A DNA stretch of 64,000 nt from NCBI RefSeq assembly GCF_029946505.1, contig NZ_JARZHG010000055.1:1-64000 (forward strand), written 5' to 3'. Position numbers and translations under genes: made by a program. Positions 9,037 through 16,710 of the stretch are shown one piece after another. The DNA is from Polyangium sp. y55x31 (GTDB taxonomy: Bacteria; Myxococcota_A; Polyangia; Polyangiales; Polyangiaceae). Under the pieces are notes generated by a model. The model was not told the origin of the DNA. It saw nothing but the letters and a program-made list of their open reading frames with translations, and made no database searches. The stretch's first letter is position 1, and every line of letters starts with the position of its first letter.

Positions 9037-9501
9037 ATGCGCGCTCTCGGGTTTCTCGTCGCGGCCACGCTCTGCGCCTGCTCCTCGGTCCACGGCAAGG
9101 AGCCTTCAGGCCGCGTCGAGCAATGGATCCAGCGCGATAGCCCGTTCTACGAGTGCCCCTCGAAGCGCGCCTTTCTCATCGGCACGCAAGACGCGCCTCG
9201 TGTCCTGATGATGCCTGGGCCGACCTGCATCAGCAGCGCGATGTTCGAGCCGTATCTGATGACCCGCCATTTCCGCGAGGGCGACGCCGATCACTTCGTC
9301 GTCTGGTCCGAGACGAGCCCCCGCTGGGCGAACGAGCTCGTCATCCCCGTGGATCGAACCCGGGACGGCGAGATACGGACGTACCATGAATCGGTGCCCG
9401 GCGGCGTTTCGATCACGGAAGGGGCGGGAGGCCGGGTCATCCTCCGCGGCGCCCCCATCGAAACGGCTACTTGCTGGTCGCCTGCGCGGAAGGGGGAGTG
9501 A
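9037..9501 (+). CDS. Short lipoprotein of unknown function
   Basis: Starting at the ATG at 9037 the product has 154 residues and begins MRALGFLVAATLCACSS, a compact lipoprotein signal with Cys in the lipobox region. The mature part has three further cysteines (YECPS, PTCISS, TATCW) and a beta-rich look. I do not recognise a family. The frame is also open upstream to 8830, where a strong ribosome site lies, but an internal lipoprotein signal argues for the later start. It converges on the peptide transporter gene with nine bases between stops. Confidence 0.6.
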   Translation: MRALGFLVAATLCACSSVHGKEPSGRVEQWIQRDSPFYECPSKRAFLIGTQDAPRVLMMPGPTCISSAMFEPYLMTRHFREGDADHFVVWSETSPRWANELVIPVDRTRDGEIRTYHESVPGGVSITEGAGGRVILRGAPIETATCWSPARKGE

Positions 9502-9510
9502 AACGCGGCG

Positions 9511-11067
9511 TCAGTGATTGCCCATCGCCTTGCGCAGCGGCTTGTTGAACGCCGCGATCGCGAGGCCGGCGGCGACGCCGAGGGCCATGAGCAGGAGGAA
9601 GAAGTTCGTCGGCGACCACTTCGTGTAGAGGATGCCGATGTAGCCGCTCAGGATGTTGCCGAAGAAGCTCGACATGAACCACATGCCCATCATCATCGAC
9701 ACGAACCGCACCGGCGAGACCTTCGTCACGAGCGAGAGCCCGATCGGCGACAGATAAAGCTCGCCGATCGTGAGCAGCGCCGTGCAGACGAGCGGCCACA
9801 TCACGCTGCCCTTGCCTCCGCCGATCACCTGCGCGCCTCCGACCATCACGATGAACGAGAGGCCGAGGATGATGCAGCCGACGGCCATCTTCGTGACGCT
9901 CGACATCTCCTTGCCGCTCTTGGCCTGCGCGGCCCAGATGCGGTCGAGGATCGGCGCGAAGAGGAAGATGAAGAACGGGTTGAACGACTGGAACCAGGTC
10001 GAGGGGATCTGGAAGCCGAAGATCACGGGCCAGACGGTCTTCTCGTCGGCCCACGTCTGCATCGTGTTGCCCTGCTGCTCGTAGACGGCCCAGAAGACGA
10101 TGTTCAGCGCGCAGAGGATCACGAGCGCGCCCATGCGCTGCCCCTCGTTCTCCTCCTTCACCACGGCCTGGGGTTCGCCCTTCGTGTCCTCACGCTTCTT
10201 GAGCGTGTCGGGCGCGAGCGTGCTCGGACCAAAGAAGAACTGGATGAGCAGGCCGAGGCACATGCCGACGCCCGCCGCGAGGTAGCCGTACCGCCAGCCG
10301 CTGTTCTGGGCGAGGGTGCCGCAGACGAGGTTCGTCAGGAAGGCACCCAGGTTGATGCCCATGTAGAAGATCGTGTACGCGCCGTCGCGGCGCTTGTCGC
10401 CGGGCGGATAGAGGTTGCCGACCTGGGTCGAGATGTTCGGCTTGAAGAAGCCGTTGCCGATGATGAGGAGCAAAAGGCCGAGGAAAAACAGGTTCTCGGC
10501 GCCGAAGAGCACGAACTGGCCGAGCGCCATGAGCGCGCCGCCGAGGTAGACCGAGCGCTTCTGGCCGAGGTAGCGATCGGCCATGAAGCCGCCGAGCAGC
10601 GGCGTCAGGTAGACGAGGCCGGTGTACCAGCCGTAAATCGCCGAGGCGACGGGCTGCATCGAGCAGGTCTGCTGCGCGATCGAGTGCGCCATGTCCGAGG
10701 CCATCGGCGCGATGTTCTTCGTCGGGTCACCCTGGACGAGGAGACCGACCTTCTCGTTCACGCACTGCGAGAGCGTCGCGGGATCGACGTCGGGCAAGAA
10801 GCCGCGGATGAAGCTCCAGCCGAGGACGTCGTTCGGGTTGCCGGTCGCGTCGTACGCCTGGCCCTGGAACCGCTGGCGGTACGTGACGAACAAGTAGTTC
10901 ACCAAGTACAGCTTCAAGAGGCCGCGCATGCCGTAGTAGGAGAACCGCTCCCACATCTCCGTGGTGAAGAGCACGAAGAGGCCGGCCGGATGGCCGAGGA
11001 TCTCCTTCTTCGACTTGGGTCCCGACCACTGCTGCGCCGCGGGATCTTGCTGGACGTTGGTCGCCAT
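9511..11067 (-). CDS. POT/PTR-family proton-coupled oligopeptide transporter
   Basis: The 518-residue membrane protein carries the proton-binding signature EMWERFSYYGMRGLL in its first helix, near residue 37. Further POT features are GGFMADRYLGQ and a helix ending NGFFKPNIS, followed by about twelve hydrophobic segments in all. An extra hydrophilic stretch of about 75 residues separates the first two helices, longer than in Escherichia coli DtpA. It should import di- and tripeptides with protons across the inner membrane, useful to a proteolytic predator. It is transcribed alone; the short region to its right also carries the 3' end of the decarboxylase gene. Confidence 0.9.
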   Translation of the reverse strand: MATNVQQDPAAQQWSGPKSKKEILGHPAGLFVLFTTEMWERFSYYGMRGLLKLYLVNYLFVTYRQRFQGQAYDATGNPNDVLGWSFIRGFLPDVDPATLSQCVNEKVGLLVQGDPTKNIAPMASDMAHSIAQQTCSMQPVASAIYGWYTGLVYLTPLLGGFMADRYLGQKRSVYLGGALMALGQFVLFGAENLFFLGLLLLIIGNGFFKPNISTQVGNLYPPGDKRRDGAYTIFYMGINLGAFLTNLVCGTLAQNSGWRYGYLAAGVGMCLGLLIQFFFGPSTLAPDTLKKREDTKGEPQAVVKEENEGQRMGALVILCALNIVFWAVYEQQGNTMQTWADEKTVWPVIFGFQIPSTWFQSFNPFFIFLFAPILDRIWAAQAKSGKEMSSVTKMAVGCIILGLSFIVMVGGAQVIGGGKGSVMWPLVCTALLTIGELYLSPIGLSLVTKVSPVRFVSMMMGMWFMSSFFGNILSGYIGILYTKWSPTNFFLLLMALGVAAGLAIAAFNKPLRKAMGNH

Positions 11068-11115
11068 CGAGGCGCGGTTTTACGCGGCCTGTATGGCGAC
11101 CGCAAGGGCCGCGTG

Positions 11116-11481
11116 TCACCGGGCAACGCTGGAGATCACGCCACCATCGAGCACACGCTCATCGAGCACGGCGAGTTTTCCCTCGGGGAACACGGCGCGG
11201 ATCGCAGCGAGCGCGCGCTCGACGCTCTCCTTGGTGCTGCACGAGGCAACATCGACGAAGAGCCTGCCTTCTTCGGGCCACGTGTGCAGCGCGATGTGGC
11301 TCTCGCCGACGACGGCGCATGCCGTGACGCCCTGCGGCGAAAACGGGACGACGAGCGTGCCGAGGCCCGTGAAGGGGCCCGCCGCGACGGCGGCGTCGAG
11401 CGCGGCGCGCAGCGCGTCCGGGCTGTCGAGGGTGTCGCGACGGCAATCCGTGAGGATCGCGAGGAGCACGAAGAGCTTCAT
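11116..11481 (-). CDS. speD: S-adenosylmethionine decarboxylase proenzyme
   Basis: The 121-residue product has the SpeD/SpeH core: FSPQGVTACAVVGESHIALH followed by TWPEEG. The Ser of ESH is the expected self-cleavage site that becomes the pyruvoyl group, and the nearby His and the later Cys (SCSTKES) match conserved catalytic positions. The enzyme makes decarboxylated S-adenosylmethionine, the aminopropyl donor for spermidine. I chose the ATG heading MKLFVLLAILTDC because it aligns with the usual N-terminal strand. No other polyamine gene is adjacent. A terminator upstream separates it from the barrel gene, so it probably has its own promoter. Confidence 0.9.
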   Translation of the reverse strand: MKLFVLLAILTDCRRDTLDSPDALRAALDAAVAAGPFTGLGTLVVPFSPQGVTACAVVGESHIALHTWPEEGRLFVDVASCSTKESVERALAAIRAVFPEGKLAVLDERVLDGGVISSVAR

Positions 11482-11529
11482 CGGCAGCTTCGGCACATAC
11501 CGCCGCCCGGGGCACATGGCCAGGCACGA

Positions 11530-11566
11530 AATGAAACGAGGGGGCAGGCCAAAAGCCCGCCCCCTC
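11530..11566 (-). terminator. Intrinsic terminator of the outer-membrane protein gene
   Basis: A GC-rich stem (11538-11545 with 11559-11566, extended by 11547-11549 with 11555-11557) is followed on the minus strand by a T-rich stretch at 11530-11537. It lies 26 bp past the stop of the barrel gene and 49 bp before the speD start. Confidence 0.75.
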
Positions 11567-11591
11567 ACACGCGTGGTCACGCGTGCTGGTT

Positions 11592-12302
11592 TTACCGGCG
11601 ACCCACGATCGTCACCGGACGAGCGCGCTCCCCACCGGCGTCGAAGCGGCCCGCGACGCCCGCGAAGACGAAGGCGTTCAGGCGCGGCGTGTCGACCGTC
11701 TGATTCCCGACGCGGCCCTCGGGGTTGCGCCAGAGGAACATGCTGAGATCGCCGCCGATCGTCGGGGCGAGCGCGACGCTCTCGCTCACGCGGATGTCGA
11801 CGCCGATCTTGGCCCTCGCGAGCTGGAAGCCGTGGATGAGCATGTCGTTGTTCGGGCCCGAGGGCTGATCCCAGAGCATGCGATACCCGGCGCCGACCGA
11901 GACCCACGGATCGAGGCGCGTGTAGGGGCTCGTGTGGAAGACGCCGTCGATGCCCGCCGTCGCGCCACGCATCTCTGCGCCTCGGGCGAGGTTTTGCATG
12001 TTGTAACTACCGTTGATGCCGACCGAGGAGTACGGATTCGCGCGGTAGTGGAGGCCGAGGCCCGCGCCGAGGCCTGCGCCGCCGAGGCGCGTCGCTTGCG
12101 TTCCTTCAGTCGCGGGCACCGCCGGGCCGAAGGCCTGGTTGTAGCCCGAATCGACCTGGATCTCGAACGCGTTCAGCGGAGCGCCAATCTGGCCGCGCCG
12201 CTCCATTTCGGTTTCGCGCACCAACGTTTGCGCCGAGGCCGTGCTGGCGCTCGCCGCGGCGAGCGCAAACGTGGCGACCGCGATTCCCATCGTTCGTGTC
12301 AT
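11592..12302 (-). CDS. Outer-membrane beta-barrel protein
   Basis: The 236-residue product starts with a Sec signal (MTRTMGIAVATFALAAASAS, cleavage after ASAQ). The mature part alternates polar and hydrophobic residues with many Gly/Tyr/aromatic strand ends, such as GLGLHYRANPYSSVGINGSY and VSVGAGYRMLW. It ends in a strand-like VFAGVAGRF before a short polar tail. This is typical of an eight- to ten-stranded porin-like barrel. A GGGGGAA ribosome site precedes the ATG. It is divergent from the SDR gene with a 233-bp region between them that must hold both promoters. Ligand and role are unknown. Confidence 0.75.
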   Translation of the reverse strand: MTRTMGIAVATFALAAASASTASAQTLVRETEMERRGQIGAPLNAFEIQVDSGYNQAFGPAVPATEGTQATRLGGAGLGAGLGLHYRANPYSSVGINGSYNMQNLARGAEMRGATAGIDGVFHTSPYTRLDPWVSVGAGYRMLWDQPSGPNNDMLIHGFQLARAKIGVDIRVSESVALAPTIGGDLSMFLWRNPEGRVGNQTVDTPRLNAFVFAGVAGRFDAGGERARPVTIVGRR

Positions 12303-12535
12303 GGTTTCATTCCCCCTGGCTTCGGGCGCCGGAATCGAGCGCCGCCCGCGGCGAGGGGTGGAGCAGCGTACGTGCCAGGCGGGGGACGAGCAGCATGTTC
12401 CCGTCGAAACGAGCGGGGCCCGCCGTGGATCACGAACGAGCAGGCGCCTACTGCACACGCGCCGAGCTCGCTCGGGCGTATCGAGCAAAAACCTTGCTTG
12501 GCAAGGCGGCACGGATTCGCGAGGATGCCGCCGCG

Positions 12536-13303
12536 ATGAAGAGCTTCATCAACGTCGAGGGCAAGGTCGCGATCGTGACCGGTGGCAGCCGAGGGATCGG
12601 CGAGTCGATCGCCAAAGCGCTCGGGCAGAGCGGGGCGAAGGTGGTGATCGCGTCGAGGAAGAAGGAAGGGCTCGACGTGGCGGCCGAGCGGCTGCGCAAG
12701 GAGGGCGTGACCGTTTCGGCATTCACGTGCCACACGGGCAAGCCCGACGATGTGCAGAAGCTCTTCCAGCAGACGATCGCGGCGTTCGGGAAGGTGGACG
12801 TCCTCGTCAACAACGCCGCGACGAACCCTCATTTCGGCCCGCTGATGACGGCGGACGACGCGGCGTTCGACAAGACGATCGAGGTCAACCTGAAGGGCTA
12901 TTTCTACACGTCGCGTGAGCTCGTCCGGCACCTCGTCGAGCGCAACGCGCCAGGCTCGATCGTGAACGTGGCGAGCGTGGCGGGGCTCGCGGGCGCGCCG
13001 CTGCAGGGCGTGTACGGGATGACGAAGGCCGCGGTCCTGTCGATGACGCAGACGATGGCGGTCGAGCTCGGCGCGAGCGGGATCCGCGTCAACGCGATCG
13101 CGCCGGGCCTCGTGGATACGCGGTTCGCCTCGGCGATCGTGCACAACAAGGATCTCGTCGAGCGGGTCGTGGGGCGGACGCCGCTCGGAAGGTACGGGCA
13201 GCCCGACGAGATCGCCGGGGCGGCGCTGTACCTCGCCTCCGACGCGGCATCGTTCCTCACGGGGCAGACGATCGTGGTCGATGGCGGCATGACCATCGCG
13301 TGA
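12536..13303 (+). CDS. Short-chain dehydrogenase/reductase (glucose/ribitol type)
   Basis: The 255-residue protein is a classical SDR. It has a TGGSRGIG cofactor loop near residue 15, NNAA in the central strand, a catalytic Ser in NVASVAG, and YGMTK with the catalytic Tyr and Lys. It ends VDGGMTIA as usual. It probably reduces or oxidises an alcohol or ketone with NAD(P). It is ten bases upstream of a PaaI-like thioesterase, which suggests a shared acyl-CoA or polyketide-type substrate, but that is inference. The length fits the family, and upstream in-frame starts were rejected because the extra sequence lacks protein-like character. Confidence 0.9.
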   Translation: MKSFINVEGKVAIVTGGSRGIGESIAKALGQSGAKVVIASRKKEGLDVAAERLRKEGVTVSAFTCHTGKPDDVQKLFQQTIAAFGKVDVLVNNAATNPHFGPLMTADDAAFDKTIEVNLKGYFYTSRELVRHLVERNAPGSIVNVASVAGLAGAPLQGVYGMTKAAVLSMTQTMAVELGASGIRVNAIAPGLVDTRFASAIVHNKDLVERVVGRTPLGRYGQPDEIAGAALYLASDAASFLTGQTIVVDGGMTIA

Positions 13304-13313
13304 GGGAACGAGG

Positions 13314-13778
13314 ATGAGCGATCAACAAAGCTTGCAGGACCGCTACGCGCCCGGGAGCTATTGTTTCGGCTGCGGGCCGGCGAACGAGAAGGGGCTGCGG
13401 ATCAAGAGCCACGTGGCGGGCGACGAGGTCGTGGCGACGTGGGTCCCCGAGCCGTACCACCAGGCGTTCCCCGGCATGCTGAACGGCGGGATCATCGGCG
13501 CGCTGCTCGATTGCCATTCGAACTGGACCGCGGCGCATCACCTGATGGAGCGGGGCGGCCTCGACAAACCCCCGTGCACGGTGACGGCCGATTTTCACGT
13601 AAAACTCCGGCGGCCGACGCCGCTCGGGCCCGTGCGCCTCGTGGCGCGCGTGGCCGACGTGGCCGAGGATCGGTGCGTGATCGAAGCGACGCTCGAGGCC
13701 GGCGGGAAGGTCACGGCGACGTGCCGCGGGACGTTCGTCGCGGTGAAAGAGGGCCATCCCGCGTACCACCGCTGGTAG
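13314..13778 (+). CDS. PaaI-family hotdog thioesterase
   Basis: The 154-residue product begins with a short tail ending YCFGCGPANEKGLRIKSH, common in hotdog thioesterases. It then has the helix-loop FPGMLNGGIIGALLDCHSNW, in which the Asp is the likely catalytic acid, and strands such as TVTADFHVKLRRPTPLG. It probably hydrolyses an acyl-CoA thioester in the cytoplasm. It follows the SDR gene by ten bases with an AGGGA site. The last 68 bp overlap the 3' end of the sensor kinase gene on the opposite strand. Confidence 0.9.
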   Translation: MSDQQSLQDRYAPGSYCFGCGPANEKGLRIKSHVAGDEVVATWVPEPYHQAFPGMLNGGIIGALLDCHSNWTAAHHLMERGGLDKPPCTVTADFHVKLRRPTPLGPVRLVARVADVAEDRCVIEATLEAGGKVTATCRGTFVAVKEGHPAYHRW

Positions 13779-16218
13779 CCGTCCCGAGGATCCGGCCGAG
13801 CTCGTCGAACAAGCGATGCGGCTCGATGGGCTTGCAAACGTGGCCATCGAAGCCCGCGCGTAAAGCTCGGGCTCGGTCGGCGTCGCGGGTGAAGGCCGTG
13901 ACGGCGACGACGGGGAGCGACGCGGCGAGCCGGTCGTTTCGCACGGCGCGCACCAGGTGAAACCCGTCCTCCCCGGGCAAACCGAGCTCGCTCAGCACCA
14001 CGGAGGGCCAGCCGGACTGGATCACGCGCATCGCCTCCGCCGCGGTCGACGCCGTCCGGGTCTCGGCGCCCTCCTCGACGAGCAGGCGTGAAAGAACCTC
14101 CCGCGCGCCTTGCTCGTCGTCCACGACGAGGACGTGCAGACCTTCGAGGGAGGGGCCGTCCTCCCGCCGCTCGGACGGCAGAGCGTCGTCCTCCGCCGCG
14201 AGCGGGAGCTCCACGAGCAGCGTCGCGCCGCGGCCGACCCCCTCGCTCTCGGCCCGCACCGTGCCGCCGTGGAGCATCACGAGGTCCTTCACGATCGAGA
14301 GCCCGAGGCCGAGCCCGCCCTGCCGCCGCGCCGACGACGCGTCCGCCTGGCGGAATTTCTCGAAGACGTGCGGCAAGAGGTCGGGCCGGATGCCGAGGCC
14401 GTCGTCGCGCACGGTGAGCGTCACGGTGGAGCCGGCGCACGCGAGCGAGACCTCCGTGGTGCCGCCGGGCGCGCTGAACTTGATGGCGTTGCTGAGGAGG
14501 TTGCACACGATCTGCTGCAGGCGCGCCGGGTCGCCGAGCACCTGCACGGCCGTGAGCGTGTCCGTGCGCGTGAGCTCGATCTGCCGCTCGTTCGCCATGG
14601 GGCGCATGGTCTCGAGGGCCACGTCGACCGCGCGGGAGAGGTCGCAGAGGCACGTGTCGAGCTTGAGCTTGCCGACGCGGATGCGCTCCATGTCGAGCAT
14701 GTCGCCCATCAGGCGGCCGAGCAGGGCGGCGTTGCGCTCGATCACGTCGATCGCCTTGCCCGTGCCCTCCTGCGAGAGCGAGCCCCGGCGGAGCATGTCG
14801 GACCAGCCGAGGATGGCGTTGAGCGGCGCGCGCAGCTCGTGGGAGACGATGGCCAAAAAGTCGTCCTTGAGCCGGTTCGCCCGCTCGGCGTCGCGCCGGG
14901 CGGCCCGCTCGCTGTCGAGCAGCGCGTCGCGCTCCTCTTCGAGCCGCTTGCGCTCGGTCACGTCGATCAGCGCGCCGTAGAGGGCCGCAGGTTTGCCCTC
15001 GCCGTCCCGCCGCACGTGCGCCATGAGCTCGATCCAGCGCACGTCCTGGCCGCCGCGCAGGATGCGGAACTGCGAGCGGCAAGGCTCCTCGGATTCGAAG
15101 GCGCAACGCGTGGCGCGGTTGACCTCGGGGCGATCGTCCGGGTGCACGCACGATAAAAGGAGCCTCCGCTGGAAGACCGCGCCTTCGGGCACGCCGAGCA
15201 GCTCGCGGGTCGTCGCCGAGCAGAAGGCCTGGCGTTCCAGAAGGTCGAACGAGAAGGTGCCGACGCCGCCGGCCTCGGTGGCGAGCCGGAGGTGCTCCTC
15301 GCTCTCGCGCAGGGCTTGTTGCGCGGCCTTGAGGTCGTGCACGTCCGCGGCCGCGCCGAACCATTTCGTGATCGCGCCCTTCTCGTCGCGGATCGGCCGC
15401 GCGCGGCCGCAAAACCAGCGGTACGAGCCGTCCTTGCCCCGCAGGCGGAACTCCACGGCGACGGGCTCGGGCTCGACACGCTGCGCCGTCATCGCCTCGG
15501 TCCAGTGGGCGCGGACGGCGGGGACGTCGTCCGGGTGGATCCATTGCATCCAGACGACGTCGTCCGAGCCGGGGCGCATCCCCGTGTACTCGTGCATGCG
15601 CAGGTTCACGTACTCGCCGCGGCCGTCGGGGAGCGCCGTGAAGAGGATCTCGGGCACGGTGTCGGCCATCGCGCGGAAGCGCTCCTCGCTCTCGCAGAGG
15701 GCCTGCTCGGCGCGCTTGCGGGCGTCGATGCTGATGACGCAGCCAATCAAGCGGACGGGCGTGCCCATCTCGTCATGAATCAGCCGGGCGTGATCCCAGA
15801 CCCAGATCCAGTGGCCGTCGCGGTGGCGGATGCGGTATTCGGCGTCGATGACGGGCTGGTTTTTGTTACGAATCGTGGTGCGGCCGGCGTAGCTCTTCAT
15901 GTCCTCCGGGTGGATGCGGCCTCGCCACCAGGTGTCGGTGGTCGGGACCTCTTCGGGCCGAAAGCCGAGCATCTCGATCAGGCCCCCGGAGCGCCAGACG
16001 TGGTTCGTGGGGAAATCCCAGTCGTAGACCATGCCGCGGATGGCCTCGGTCGCCAGCCGGAAGCGCTCCTCGCTCTCACGCAGCGCGGCCACACCCTGCC
16101 CCGCTTCGCCTTCTTCCCGCGTACGGCCCCCCCGTTCGGCCAGGAACAATCCGGATTCGTGTTTGCCGGGCTCTCGCCTTTCGCGGTCGCCGGCGTGGTC
16201 GCGCGGGGGATTTCCCAT
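13711..16218 (-). CDS. PAS-rich hybrid sensor histidine kinase with atypical receiver
   Basis: From the ATG at 16218 the product has 835 residues and no membrane segment. It holds three PAS/PAC units (about 45-170, 175-300 and 305-430). A HisKA helix carries SHELRAPLNAI near residue 459, and an ATPase domain has NLLSNAIKF, DDGLGIRPDLL and GGLGLGLSI. A C-terminal receiver starts at about residue 696. In the receiver the usual phospho-accepting Asp is Glu744 (VVLSELGLPG), while the VDDE acidic pair, the Thr and the Lys of CKP remain. The receiver may therefore be locked in an active-like state. The gene stands alone and its end overlaps the thioesterase gene. A TTG further upstream is a less likely start. 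Confidence 0.85.
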   Translation of the reverse strand: MGNPPRDHAGDRERREPGKHESGLFLAERGGRTREEGEAGQGVAALRESEERFRLATEAIRGMVYDWDFPTNHVWRSGGLIEMLGFRPEEVPTTDTWWRGRIHPEDMKSYAGRTTIRNKNQPVIDAEYRIRHRDGHWIWVWDHARLIHDEMGTPVRLIGCVISIDARKRAEQALCESEERFRAMADTVPEILFTALPDGRGEYVNLRMHEYTGMRPGSDDVVWMQWIHPDDVPAVRAHWTEAMTAQRVEPEPVAVEFRLRGKDGSYRWFCGRARPIRDEKGAITKWFGAAADVHDLKAAQQALRESEEHLRLATEAGGVGTFSFDLLERQAFCSATTRELLGVPEGAVFQRRLLLSCVHPDDRPEVNRATRCAFESEEPCRSQFRILRGGQDVRWIELMAHVRRDGEGKPAALYGALIDVTERKRLEEERDALLDSERAARRDAERANRLKDDFLAIVSHELRAPLNAILGWSDMLRRGSLSQEGTGKAIDVIERNAALLGRLMGDMLDMERIRVGKLKLDTCLCDLSRAVDVALETMRPMANERQIELTRTDTLTAVQVLGDPARLQQIVCNLLSNAIKFSAPGGTTEVSLACAGSTVTLTVRDDGLGIRPDLLPHVFEKFRQADASSARRQGGLGLGLSIVKDLVMLHGGTVRAESEGVGRGATLLVELPLAAEDDALPSERREDGPSLEGLHVLVVDDEQGAREVLSRLLVEEGAETRTASTAAEAMRVIQSGWPSVVLSELGLPGEDGFHLVRAVRNDRLAASLPVVAVTAFTRDADRARALRAGFDGHVCKPIEPHRLFDELGRILGTATSGGTRDGPLSPRRTSRGTSP

Positions 16219-16437
16219 GCTGCGATGTTCCAACGGCTCGGCGTCAAAAAGCAATCACACGTAAGTAGTATCTCACGGGACGGATTTCATTCCGTAGAGT
16301 ACGGAGGCGGCTGCCTGTGGACGGGCAAGGGATGGGCAAGTCGGGCCGTGCCTGATCGAGGCGGCGGGAAATTCCTCCCGGAGGAGGAAAACCTGGCCTT
16401 GACAAACCCGCGCCCGGTCCGCGACGCTGCTCGGCGC

Positions 16438-16707
16438 ATGCCGCGCGTCACGTTCACCCAGCATATCGCGAGGCACGTCCCCTGCCCGGCGCGCGACGTC
16501 GAAGGCCGCACCGTCCGCGAGGCCCTCGACGCCTATTTCACGGCCGAACCAGCCGTGCGGGGGTACGTTCTGGACGAGCAAGGCGTCGTGCGGAAGCACG
16601 TGGTGATCTTCGTCGACGGCCATCAGACGACGGATCGAACGAGCCTCGGAGACGCGGTGGGCGAGGGCTCGGTGATCTACGTGATGCAAGCGCTTTCCGG
16701 GGGTTAG
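16438..16707 (+). CDS. MoaD/ThiS-family ubiquitin-like sulfur carrier protein
   Basis: The 89-residue product has the beta-grasp outline of MoaD/ThiS proteins: an opening strand (RVTFTQHIARHV), a helix (TVREALDAYF), HVVIFVDG, then GDAVGEGSVIYV. It ends exactly in Gly-Gly. The diglycine end is the site that becomes adenylated and thiocarboxylated in sulfur carriers. The start is the ATG at 16438; a longer upstream frame is not protein-like. The next gene begins three bases after the stop, so the two are translationally coupled. No activating E1-like enzyme is nearby. Confidence 0.85.
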   Translation: MPRVTFTQHIARHVPCPARDVEGRTVREALDAYFTAEPAVRGYVLDEQGVVRKHVVIFVDGHQTTDRTSLGDAVGEGSVIYVMQALSGG

Positions 16708-16710
16708 GTC

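Noticed and set aside
9514-11703. 729-residue plus-strand frame opposite the peptide transporter
   Set aside because: It is highly charged, with Arg/Glu/His runs and no domain. The minus strand encodes a clear POT transporter and SpeD.
16399-16404. TTGACA as a -35 box for the MoaD-like gene
   Set aside because: No matching -10 element lies 16-19 bp downstream in this GC-rich sequence, so it may be chance.
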